Shown here one piece after another: positions 1-5,649 of a stretch of 8,016 nucleotides of DNA; the stretch's first letter is position 1; every line of letters begins with the position of its first letter. Under the pieces are notes generated by a model. That model was given only the letters and a program-made list of their open reading frames with translations. It did no database searches and was not told the origin of the DNA. The DNA is from JAICYJ01 sp036263035. Lineage in GTDB: Bacteria; Actinomycetota; Thermoleophilia; Gaiellales; JAICJC01. Position numbers and translations under genes: made by a program. The stretch covers positions 1-8,016 of the forward strand of contig DATAHR010000190.1 in the NCBI GenBank assembly GCA_036263035.1, written 5' to 3'.

Positions 1-808
1 CTGCGTACTTCGGCGCCGAGCCGTGCACCGCCTCGAAGATGGCCACGCCCGAGCCGAGGTTGGCCGACGGCGCGAAGCCGAGGCCGCCCACCAGCGCGGA
101 GGTGAGGTCGCTCAGGATGTCGCCGTTCATGTTCGTCGTGACGATCACGTCGAACTGCTCCGGCCGCTTGACCAGCTGGTGCGCGCAGTTGTCGACGATC
201 ACGTGCCACGACTCGATGTCCGGGTACTCAGGCGCGATCTCCTCGAAGGTGCGCTTGAGCAGACCCTCGGTCAGCTTCATGATGTTCGCCTTGGTCGCGC
301 AGGCGACGCTGCGGCGGCCCTCGGCGCGGGCGAACTCGAACGCCAGGCGGACGATCTTCTCGCAGCCCTTGCGCGAGATCACCTTCAGGCACTGGGCCAC
401 GCCCGGCGTCTGCATGTGCTCGATGCCGGCGTAGAGGTCCTCGACGTTTTCGCGGACGACAACGAGGTCGATGCCGCGGCCGGAGTAGGGAGTGACGACG
501 CCCGGGAACTCGCGCGCCGGGCGGATGTTGGCGTAGGTCTCAAACAGCTTGCGGAGCGTCACGTTCGCGCTCTTCTCGCCGTAGCCGACCGGGGTCTCGA
601 GCGGCCCCTTCAGCACCACCCGGGAGCGCGCGATGGAGTCGATCGTCTCCTGTGGCACGCCGGTCGGGAGGCCCTGCTTGAACACCTCCGCGCCCGCCTG
701 CCGCAGCTCCCATTCGATCGACGCGCCGCTCGCATCGACGAGCCGTCGGGCCGACTCGACCACCTCGGGGCCGATGCCGTCCCCCGGAATTACGGTCACC
801 AGTGTCAT
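1..808 (-). CDS. icd: Isocitrate dehydrogenase, NADP type (partial, N-terminal 269 residues)
   Basis: Predicted to oxidise and decarboxylate isocitrate to 2-oxoglutarate in the TCA cycle, in the cytoplasm. The translation opens MTLVTVIPGDGIGPEVVES, the usual start of the isocitrate/isopropylmalate dehydrogenase family. Substrate-site residues are present at the expected places: S80, N82, R86 in EKSANVTLRK, R96, R119 in VVVRENVEDLYAG, Y126, K173 in ATKANIMK, D206, and D230/D234 in NMNGDILSDLTS. The motif HGSAPKY (262-268) carries the Lys-Tyr pair that in E. coli Icd selects NADP rather than NAD. The overall sequence is closer to the Thermus-type enzyme than to E. coli Icd or isopropylmalate dehydrogenase. 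The gene runs off the left edge, so the C-terminus is missing. The ATG at 808 is chosen because it sits just before the conserved first strand. It has no visible Shine-Dalgarno. It lies 40 bases downstream of the FlhB-like gene on the same strand, so it may be co-transcribed, but a functional link to flagella is not evident. Confidence 0.9.
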   Translation of the reverse strand, partial: MTLVTVIPGDGIGPEVVESARRLVDASGASIEWELRQAGAEVFKQGLPTGVPQETIDSIARSRVVLKGPLETPVGYGEKSANVTLRKLFETYANIRPAREFPGVVTPYSGRGIDLVVVRENVEDLYAGIEHMQTPGVAQCLKVISRKGCEKIVRLAFEFARAEGRRSVACATKANIMKLTEGLLKRTFEEIAPEYPDIESWHVIVDNCAHQLVKRPEQFDVIVTTNMNGDILSDLTSALVGGLGFAPSANLGSGVAIFEAVHGSAPKYA

Positions 809-848
809 GGGGCGGCAGCCTAACGGAAGGCCCGACGCGCCCGTGCCG

Positions 849-1118
849 TCAGGCCGCCTTCGGCGGGCCGGTGCCGCTCAGGCGGTAGGCCCAGGCCAGC
901 GCCTCGGCCACCGCGCGGTAGAGCTCGGGCGGGATCTCCTGCTCGAGCTCCAGCGTCGCGAGCGCCTCCATCAGCACGGGATCCTCGCGCAGCGGCACGC
1001 CGGCCTCCCGTGCGGCGTCGAGGATCTTCTCGGCGACCAGCCCGCGCCCGGTCGCAACCACGCGTGGTGCATCGCGGCCGTCGTAGCGGAGGGCCGCGGC
1101 CCGCTTACGCTGCGACAT
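849..1118 (-). CDS. Stand-alone FlhB C-terminal-domain protein (FlhB2/YlqH/FlhX-like)
   Basis: This 89-residue protein corresponds to the cytoplasmic tail of FlhB/YscU, the export-gate component that switches the flagellar secretion apparatus from hook to filament substrates. Visible family features are AALRYDGRDAPRVVATGRG (8-26), AEKILDAAREAGVPLREDP (29-47), and EIPPELYRAVAEALAWAY (61-78). The membrane domain is absent, and so is the NPTH autocleavage motif: MSQRKR precedes the position where the segment after NPTH would begin. It therefore resembles the product FlhB makes after self-cleavage. Small proteins of this kind are known (YlqH of Bacillus, FlhX of Helicobacter), and FlhX can replace the FlhB tail there. 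The start has a strong Shine-Dalgarno, GGAGG, four bases upstream, and overlaps the end of the fliK-like gene by 14 bases, so the two are probably translationally coupled. The likely role is in export-switching together with the FliK-like partner. Confidence 0.85.
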   Translation of the reverse strand: MSQRKRAAALRYDGRDAPRVVATGRGLVAEKILDAAREAGVPLREDPVLMEALATLELEQEIPPELYRAVAEALAWAYRLSGTGPPKAA

Positions 1119-1812
1119 CGATCCTCCCCTCCGGCGGCCGCGGGGCCGGCACGCCCGGCGGCCGTGGCGAGACCGCGACGGCGGCCGGCCGGCCGGTCGC
1201 GGCGGCCAGGCGGCCCTGCAGCTCGTCGAGACCTCGCTCCGCCGCCTCCGCGGCCTCGCCGGGCGCCGTGACGACGCCGGCCCGCACGCCTCCGGGCGCG
1301 AGCGCAATCCGCACCTCGATCGCCCCGAGGGCGGGCGAGTGCAGGACGAAGGCCGCGACGCCGGTCGCTGCGCGCCTGCCGGACCGGGCTGCGTCGGCCT
1401 CGACGGCGACGCTGGCAGCGCCGCCGTCGGGCAGCCACATCGGCTCGCGACCGGCAAGCGCGAGCGCGGCGCGAAGCGCATCCGCATCGCCGGAGACCGC
1501 CAGCGCCCCGGCCACCTGGGCAGCGGCCGCGGCGTGGCGGCCGGCAGGGTCGCCCTCGGGCCGGATCCGCACAACGACCTCGGACGGATCCGCGCGCACG
1601 ACCTGCAGCCGAAGCGTCTGCCCGGCCTGGACGCCGCGCGGCAGCCGCGCCGGGATGACGGCGCCGGCCAGGGCGATCGTGCCGCGTCCCCCGCCGTCTG
1701 CCGCCGCCACCACCCGGGCGACGAGCTCGGCGCCCGGTTCCAGGGCAAGGCCGCGCGCCGCCTGGGCCAGCTCGCCCGGCAGTCTCGTCAGATTCACCGC
1801 ACCGAGCTGCAT
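1105..1812 (-). CDS. FliK-like flagellar hook-length control protein (YlqG-like)
   Basis: 235 residues, very rich in Ala, Gly, Pro and Arg. Residues about 28-85 look like a small beta domain (GAELVARVV, then alternating hydrophobics, then VVRIRPEGD). Residues about 150-218 match the FliK C-terminal pattern: FVLHSPALGAIEVRIALAPG, where the proline-x-leucine-glycine-x-(I/V)-x-V core is diagnostic, followed by a helix (AAEAAERGLDELQGRLAAA) and a final strand AVAVSPRP. In flagella FliK measures hook length and then signals FlhB to change export specificity. The next gene downstream encodes an FlhB C-terminal domain, which supports this reading; a similar pair (ylqG-ylqH) is found in Bacillus. The protein is short compared with FliK of enterobacteria (about 400 residues), so the ruler segment is small or missing, and it may be an accessory paralogue. 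The ATG at 1812 has GGAGGG only two bases upstream; GTG six codons in is a less likely alternative start. The assignment rests mainly on the C-terminal pattern. Confidence 0.68.
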   Translation of the reverse strand: MQLGAVNLTRLPGELAQAARGLALEPGAELVARVVAAADGGGRGTIALAGAVIPARLPRGVQAGQTLRLQVVRADPSEVVVRIRPEGDPAGRHAAAAAQVAGALAVSGDADALRAALALAGREPMWLPDGGAASVAVEADAARSGRRAATGVAAFVLHSPALGAIEVRIALAPGGVRAGVVTAPGEAAEAAERGLDELQGRLAAATGRPAAVAVSPRPPGVPAPRPPEGRIDVAA

Positions 1813-1904
1813 GTCCCTCCGCTCAACTTGCCCCGTTCCCAGACGACTACGAGGTCGACGACCATCGTCGTCCCCGTTATCGACAGATCGGATGGTCCAT
1901 CCAG
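1813..1904. promoter_or_regulatory. Divergent intergenic region with two inverted repeats
   Basis: This 92-base spacer separates the minus-strand fliK-like gene from the plus-strand flgF-like gene, so it must supply promoters in both directions or be read through. It contains GACGAC (1857-1862) opposed to GTCGTC (1867-1872) with a four-base loop, and GGATGG (1890-1895) opposed to CCATCC (1897-1902) around a single T. The second repeat ends two bases before the flgF-like ATG, and its left arm is the only Shine-Dalgarno-like sequence for that gene. The arms could form operators or RNA hairpins. No plus-strand promoter is recognisable. Confidence 0.45.
1877..1903 (-). promoter_or_regulatory. Candidate sigma-28 promoter for the fliK-like/flhB-like genes
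   Basis: Read on the minus strand, positions 1884-1877 give GTCGATAA, which matches seven of eight bases of the flagellar sigma factor -10 consensus GCCGATAA. Fifteen bases upstream the -35 position (1903-1900) reads TGGA, only two of four matches to TAAA. The predicted transcript would start near 1870 and have a leader of about 57 bases containing the GACGAC/GTCGTC repeat. The -10 match is good but the -35 is poor, so this is tentative. Confidence 0.3.
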
Positions 1905-2636
1905 ATGGAACGCGGCCTCTACATCGCGGCGAGCGGCATGCTGGCAGAGCAGGTGCGCCAGGATCAGATCGCCAACGATCTCGCCAATGCCTCCACGCCC
2001 GGCTACAAGCCCGACCGCGCGGCGCAGGGGGCGTTCAACGAGATGCTCCTGCACAACTCCTCGACCGGGGCCGCCGTCGGCTCGCTGGCGCTCGACACCG
2101 GCATCGTCGAGCTGCGCACCGACCTCACCCAGGGGCCGCTCAGCCAGACCGGCAACCCGCTTGACCTGGCGCTTTCAGGAGACGGCTTCTTCGCTGTGCA
2201 GACGCCCGGTGGCGTCGCCTACACGCGTGACGGCCAGCTCACGACCGATGCGCAGGGCCGGCTGACGACCGTCACCGGATTCACGGTGCTCGGCACCGAC
2301 GGCAAACCCATCAGCATCGGCGACGCGAGCTCCGTGACCGTTGCCCCCGACGGCACCGTCACCTCCAACGGCAAGACGGCGGGCCGGATCGCGGTCGTCT
2401 CGCTGACCAACGCGGTCAAGCAGGGCGACACCCTGTTCTCCGGCACGCCGGGCGCACGCCCCCAGGGCACGCAGGTGGAGCAGGGCTACATCGAGGGCTC
2501 CGGCGTCGAGCCGGCCCGCGCGATGGTGGACATGATCGTGTCGCTGCGCGCCTACGAGGCGTCCCAGCGCGTGCTTCACGCCATCGACGACACGCTCGGC
2601 GCGGCGACCAGCCGGGTGGGCTCGGCCAACGGCTAA
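1905..2636 (+). CDS. flgF: Flagellar basal-body rod protein, FlgF-like (FlgF/FlgG family)
   Basis: 243 residues with the three-part layout of flagellar rod and hook proteins. The N-terminal rod signature is ASGMLAEQVRQDQIANDLAN followed by ASTPGYK (9-35). The middle domain has TGNPLDLALSGDGFFAVQT (82-100) and TRDGQLTTDAQGRL. The C-terminal helix is EGSGVEPARAMVDMIVSLRA (197-216) running into YEASQRVLHAIDDTL. FlgF and FlgG form the rod that passes through the cell envelope to the hook; subunits are exported by the flagellar secretion system without a cleaved signal peptide. It is called FlgF-like because the following gene is the better FlgG match and because the C-terminal GSxVxPxxxMV pattern is typical of the first member of such pairs (compare flhO/flhP in Bacillus). 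The ATG is preceded by a weak GGATGG at 1890, nine bases away and within an inverted repeat. The product is certain as a rod-family protein; FlgF versus a second FlgG is less certain. Confidence 0.82.
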   Translation: MERGLYIAASGMLAEQVRQDQIANDLANASTPGYKPDRAAQGAFNEMLLHNSSTGAAVGSLALDTGIVELRTDLTQGPLSQTGNPLDLALSGDGFFAVQTPGGVAYTRDGQLTTDAQGRLTTVTGFTVLGTDGKPISIGDASSVTVAPDGTVTSNGKTAGRIAVVSLTNAVKQGDTLFSGTPGARPQGTQVEQGYIEGSGVEPARAMVDMIVSLRAYEASQRVLHAIDDTLGAATSRVGSANG

Positions 2637-2660
2637 AGACGGGCTCCGTGCGGACGATTA
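2634..2660 (+). promoter_or_regulatory. Candidate sigma-28 (FliA/SigD-type) promoter upstream of flgG
   Basis: TAAAG at 2634-2638 overlaps the flgF stop codon, and after exactly 15 bases from TAAA comes GACGATTA at 2653-2660. The flagellar sigma consensus is TAAAGTTT-N11-GCCGATAA, so the -35 core matches four of four (five counting the following G), the -10 matches six of eight, and the spacing is ideal. TAAA is uncommon in such GC-rich DNA, though the stop codon accounts for part of it. Transcription would begin near 2667 and give flgG a leader of about 109 bases. It would drive the flgG-to-csrA operon, and possibly flagellin, as a late flagellar unit. Confidence 0.45.
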
Positions 2661-2775
2661 CCGGCCCAACGACCATAGGGGGCACCAGGCTGGACTGCAT
2701 CGCGCAGAGGCCGGTGGGAGACGCAGACGCCGGCTCCCACACCCCCGATCCCATCAGGGAAGGAACCGACACGCG
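2637..2775 (+). promoter_or_regulatory. Structured non-coding leader between flgF and flgG
   Basis: This 139-base gap is the only long break in an otherwise gapless gene series. It contains nested inverted repeats: ACCGGCC (2660-2666) with GGCCGGT (2709-2715), enclosing CTGC/GCAG (2695-2698 with 2704-2707) and CCA/TGG (2685-2687 with 2691-2693). It continues with GTGGGAG (2714-2720) and CTCCCAC (2734-2740), then TCCC (2749-2752) with GGGA (2757-2760), which covers part of the flgG Shine-Dalgarno AGGGAAGGAA (2756-2765). GGGGG (2678-2682) can also pair with CCCCC (2742-2746) as an alternative. There is no T-run after any hairpin, so they do not look like terminators. No riboswitch class is recognisable; the c-di-GMP class I conserved blocks are not present in the right arrangement. 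Confidence 0.45.
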
Positions 2776-3495
2776 ATGCTGAACGGCCTCTATTCGGCGG
2801 CAGCGGGGTTGATCGCCCAGCAGACGCGCATGGACGCGCTGGCGAACGACATCTCGAACGTCAACACCACGGGCTACAAGCAGCTGCGGCTGGGCTTTCG
2901 GGATCTGATCTACAACGTCGAGAGCGGCATGCGCGTGGGTGCAGGCGCGGCGCTCGTGGACGGCGGGCGCGAGTTCCAGCCCGGCGCGTTCCAGCAGAGC
3001 GACAACCCACTCTCGGTTGCGATCGCCGGCCCGGGCTTCTTCCAGGTGCGCATGGCCGACGGCCGCACGGCGCTGACGCGCTCCGGCGACTTTCGCGTCG
3101 ACGGCTCGGGCGCGATCGTGACGGGCACCGGCGAGCGGCTCGTGCCGCCGATCACGGTGCCGCCGAACACGCCGGGCGACGCCATCTCGATCGCCTCGGA
3201 CGGCACGGTGAAGGCAGGCGGCGAGACGATCGGCCGGATCCGCCTCGTCACCGTCCCATCTCCGAATCGGCTGCAGCCGGTGGGAAGCAGCCTGTTCGTG
3301 CCGACCGCGCAGAGCGGGGCGCCCCGGGCAGTGAACGGCTCCGCCATGCAGCAGGGCTACCTCGAGGCGTCCAACGTCGATCTGGCCGCCGCCATGGTCA
3401 ACGTGATCGACGCCCAGCGCTCGTTCCAGTTCGATTCGCGCGTGATCCAGACGCAGGACCAGCTGATGCAGATCGCCAACGAGATCCGCCGCTGA
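2776..3495 (+). CDS. flgG: Flagellar basal-body distal rod protein FlgG
   Basis: 239 residues. The N-terminal rod motif is LYSAAAGLIAQQTRMDALAN (5-24), then DISNVNTTGYK (25-35), the canonical ANDxxNxNTTGYK signature. The middle domain contains DNPLSVAIAGPGFFQVRMAD (76-95) and TRSGDFRVDGSG. The C-terminus is QQGYLEASNVDLAAAMVNVI (192-211), DAQRSFQFDSRVIQTQDQLM (212-231) and IANEIRR, which is the characteristic FlgG ending. FlgG forms the distal rod, joining the proximal rod to the hook. It is slightly shorter than enterobacterial FlgG (about 260 residues), the difference lying in the middle domain. The ATG has a purine-rich Shine-Dalgarno, AGGGAAGGAA, ending ten bases upstream. The stop codon shares one base with the next start (TGATG), so translation of the FlgJ-like protein is coupled to it. 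A preceding structured leader and promoter candidate suggest that this gene heads its own transcription unit. Confidence 0.92.
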   Translation: MLNGLYSAAAGLIAQQTRMDALANDISNVNTTGYKQLRLGFRDLIYNVESGMRVGAGAALVDGGREFQPGAFQQSDNPLSVAIAGPGFFQVRMADGRTALTRSGDFRVDGSGAIVTGTGERLVPPITVPPNTPGDAISIASDGTVKAGGETIGRIRLVTVPSPNRLQPVGSSLFVPTAQSGAPRAVNGSAMQQGYLEASNVDLAAAMVNVIDAQRSFQFDSRVIQTQDQLMQIANEIRR

Positions 3496-3818
3496 TGCTG
3501 CCGCCGATCGACACCTCGCTGATTCCCGCGAACGTTCGCAACGCCGGCCCGCAGGCCGTGAAGCTCTACGGCGTCGCCCTGCAGTTCGAGGGGCTGCTCA
3601 CCTCGCAGATCACCCAGCAGATGTTCGATGCGACCCAGTCGACCGACGATGGCAGCGACGGCGGCCCGTACCAGTCGATGCTTCCCGGGGCCCTGTCCGA
3701 TTCGATCACCGGCGCGGGCGGGCTGGGTCTCGCCGACCAGCTCTACCGCTCGTTCGGCGGCACCTACGCCGCAGCGCCGCCCTCGGACGGCGGCGCGCAG
3801 CAGGAGGGCGACGCGTGA
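3495..3818 (+). CDS. flgJ: FlgJ-like rod-binding protein, no muramidase domain
   Basis: 107 residues matching only the N-terminal rod-binding half of FlgJ: AVKLYGVALQFEGLLTSQIT (21-40), QQMFDATQS, then PYQSMLPGALSDSITGAGGL (58-77) and GLADQLYRSFGG. The helix-FE-helix, QSM and GGLGLA elements are typical. In enterobacteria FlgJ caps the growing rod, and its C-terminal glucosaminidase opens peptidoglycan; here that second domain is absent, so another hydrolase must act. Stand-alone rod-binding proteins of about 100 residues are common outside the gamma-proteobacteria. The C-terminal tail (AAAPPSDGGAQQEGDA) is low complexity. There is no good Shine-Dalgarno; the start overlaps the flgG stop by one base, so initiation probably depends on coupling. 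It ends overlapping flgN by four bases. Confidence 0.8.
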   Translation: MLPPIDTSLIPANVRNAGPQAVKLYGVALQFEGLLTSQITQQMFDATQSTDDGSDGGPYQSMLPGALSDSITGAGGLGLADQLYRSFGGTYAAAPPSDGGAQQEGDA

Positions 3819-4297
3819 CCGGCGCGGTCCTCGACCATCTCGATCGCCAGCTGACCTCGGCCCGTCGGCTGCTGCAGATCGTGCTGGCGCAGGGGGAGGC
3901 GATCCGCGCACAGGATGTCGAAGCGGTGCTGGCGCGGCTTGGCGACGTGCAGTCCGAGATGGTCAAGCGCGTCCAGCTGGAGCACGAGCGCGACGGCCTG
4001 CTCGCCGAGGCCGCCGGCTCGCTCGGCATGCGCGCACAGGACGTGACGCTCGAGGCGCTGCTGACGCTGATGGGCCAGCGCGACGCCGAGCAGGCGCGCG
4101 AAACGTCCGCGGAGCTGCGCGGCACGCTAGCCGAGGTGTCGCGCGTCCACGCCCAGAACCGGATCCTGATCCGTCAGGAGCTGGCCTTCCTCGATCACCT
4201 GATGCGCGTCATGTCGGGCGTCCCGCAGGCCGGCTACTCGCCGATCGGGCCGAACGCCGCGCCCCAGCCCGCCAACCTCGTGGACACCAAAGCCTGA
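3815..4297 (+). CDS. flgN: FlgN-type chaperone for FlgK and FlgL
   Basis: 160 residues, almost entirely predicted helix with charged heptad-like stretches: LDHLDRQLTSARRLLQIVLA (6-25), then EAIRAQDVEAVLARLGDV, LEHERDGLLAEAAGSLGM, and a final long helix QNRILIRQELAFLDHLMRVM. This is the layout of FlgN, the cytoplasmic export chaperone that binds the C-termini of the hook-filament junction proteins FlgK and FlgL and keeps them soluble until secretion. The two genes directly downstream encode exactly these clients. The Pro-rich tail (after about residue 144) is probably disordered. The start is GTG within GTGA overlapping the flgJ stop; AGGAGGG at 3802-3808, six bases upstream, supports it. Sequence conservation in FlgN is weak, so the name rests on fold, size and position. 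Confidence 0.8.
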   Translation: MTGAVLDHLDRQLTSARRLLQIVLAQGEAIRAQDVEAVLARLGDVQSEMVKRVQLEHERDGLLAEAAGSLGMRAQDVTLEALLTLMGQRDAEQARETSAELRGTLAEVSRVHAQNRILIRQELAFLDHLMRVMSGVPQAGYSPIGPNAAPQPANLVDTKA

Positions 4298-5649
4298 TGC
4301 CGCTCTCAACCTTCATGGGCCTCGAGACGACCCTGCGCGGGATCCTCGCGCAGCAGCTCGCCATCAACGTCACCGGCCACAACATCGCCAACGCGAACAC
4401 CGCCGGCTACACGCGGCAGACCGCGGTGCTCGCCCCGACCGACGCCTACACCGAGCCGGGCGTCTCCCGGCCGCCGCAGGCCGGCCAGCTGGGCACCGGC
4501 GTCGACGTCACGAGCTACACGCGCGTCCGCGACGGCTTCCTCGACATCCAGTACCGGGCACAGGCGATGAAGCAGGGGCTGGCGACGGCGACCCAGGACG
4601 GCCTCTCGCAGGTGCAGGACGCCCTCGCCGAGCCGTCCGATCACGGCCTCAACTCCCTGCTGCAGCAGTACTGGGCGTCCTGGCAGGACGTCTCGAATGC
4701 GCCGGAGAACATGGCCACCCGGCAGTCGCTTGCACAGAACGCGGCCAGCCTGGCCGATGGCTTCAACGCCCTCGCCTCCCAGCTGTCCACGATCCAGTCG
4801 CAGACGGGCCAGAACGTCCTGTCGACGATCACCCAGGTGAACTCGATCGGCAGCCGGATCGCGCAGCTGAACGACGCGATCATGAAGGACACGGTCACCG
4901 GCGACCACCCGAACGACCTGCTCGACCAGCGCGACCTGCTGATCGACCAGCTGTCCCAGCTCGGCAACATCTCGGTCACCGCGACCACGTACGGCCAGGT
5001 CGACGTCTCGATCGGCGGTGCGTCGCTCGTCAGCGGCGCCACAACCGCGACGCTGGCCGAGTCGAACATGACCAGCCTCACATCGGGCAAGCTGGCCGGG
5101 CTGATCACGCTGCGCGACACGACGATTCCCGGCTACCAGTCGCAGCTGGACACGGTCGCCTCGACGCTGATCACGGCCACGAATACCCAGCACGCGCTCG
5201 GCTACGACCTCACCGGCACCGCCGGCGGCCCGTTCTTCACCGGCACGAGCGCGGGGACGATCGCGATCAATCCCGCCCTGATCAACAATCCGGCGCTGAT
5301 TGCGGCCTCCGGCAACGGGAACGTCGGCAACGCCGACAACGCGCTCGCGCTCGCGAACATCCGAAACCAGGCGCTGGTCGGAGCGAGCACGATCGACACC
5401 GCGTACTCGCAGCTGGTCACGCAGATCGGCTCGGACACGCAGCAGGCGCAGCGGGACTCGGACACGGCGAACCTCCTGACCGGGTCGATCGACGACCGCC
5501 GGCAGTCGGTGTCCGGCGTGTCGCTCGACGAGGAGATGACGAACCTGGTCAAGTTCCAGCGCGGCTACCAGGCCTCGGCCCGGGCGATGAGCGCGATGGA
5601 CGAGATGATCGACCAGCTGATCTCGCGAACCGGGAAGGTGGGGCTGTGA
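4297..5649 (+). CDS. flgK: Flagellar hook-associated protein 1, FlgK
   Basis: 450 residues. The N-terminal D0 region is MGLETTLRGILAQQLAINVT (7-26), GHNIANANTAGYTRQ (27-41), the hallmark FlgK form of the rod/hook signature, with GTGVDVTSYTRVRDGFLDIQ (67-86) next. Residues about 90-220 are helical (D1), including LLDQRDLLIDQLSQLGNISV (208-227), a strongly conserved FlgK feature. Residues about 230-370 are the beta-rich middle. The C-terminus is SGVSLDEEMTNLVKFQRGYQ (406-425) followed by ASARAMSAMDEMIDQLI. FlgK forms the first ring of the junction between hook and filament and is secreted without a signal peptide. It is shorter than the E. coli protein (about 547), mainly in the middle domain. 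The ATG at 4297 overlaps the flgN stop (TGATG) and has no clear Shine-Dalgarno, so coupling is likely; the reading frame is open far upstream, but only this start matches the family. Confidence 0.95.
   Translation: MPLSTFMGLETTLRGILAQQLAINVTGHNIANANTAGYTRQTAVLAPTDAYTEPGVSRPPQAGQLGTGVDVTSYTRVRDGFLDIQYRAQAMKQGLATATQDGLSQVQDALAEPSDHGLNSLLQQYWASWQDVSNAPENMATRQSLAQNAASLADGFNALASQLSTIQSQTGQNVLSTITQVNSIGSRIAQLNDAIMKDTVTGDHPNDLLDQRDLLIDQLSQLGNISVTATTYGQVDVSIGGASLVSGATTATLAESNMTSLTSGKLAGLITLRDTTIPGYQSQLDTVASTLITATNTQHALGYDLTGTAGGPFFTGTSAGTIAINPALINNPALIAASGNGNVGNADNALALANIRNQALVGASTIDTAYSQLVTQIGSDTQQAQRDSDTANLLTGSIDDRRQSVSGVSLDEEMTNLVKFQRGYQASARAMSAMDEMIDQLISRTGKVGL

Noticed and set aside
23..823. 266-codon plus-strand open frame over the icd region.
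   Set aside because: It is the antisense of isocitrate dehydrogenase, whose translation carries all the active-site motifs.
2701..2740. c-di-GMP class I riboswitch resemblance (GCGCAGAGG followed by GGGAGACGCAGACGCC).
   Set aside because: The intervening GAAA-capped helix and correct spacing of the conserved blocks are missing, so the resemblance is superficial.
2714..2740. GTGGGAG/CTCCCAC as an intrinsic terminator after flgF.
   Set aside because: It is followed by ACACCCCC with no T-run.
2648..2782. Possible 44-codon GTG-started small gene in the flgF-flgG gap, ending just inside flgG.
   Set aside because: No convincing Shine-Dalgarno, lower third-position GC than neighbours, no recognisable motif, and the inverted repeats explain the region better.
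3628..4296. Long open extension of the flgK frame upstream through flgJ and flgN.
   Set aside because: It overlaps two well-supported genes in another frame; the translation is Arg/Ala/Pro-rich, typical of shadow frames in GC-rich DNA, and the FlgK family start fits 4297.
4306..5193. 295-codon open frame on the minus strand opposite flgK.
   Set aside because: Antisense shadow of a strong coding gene; the Arg/Val/Asp-rich translation matches no family and there is no SD.
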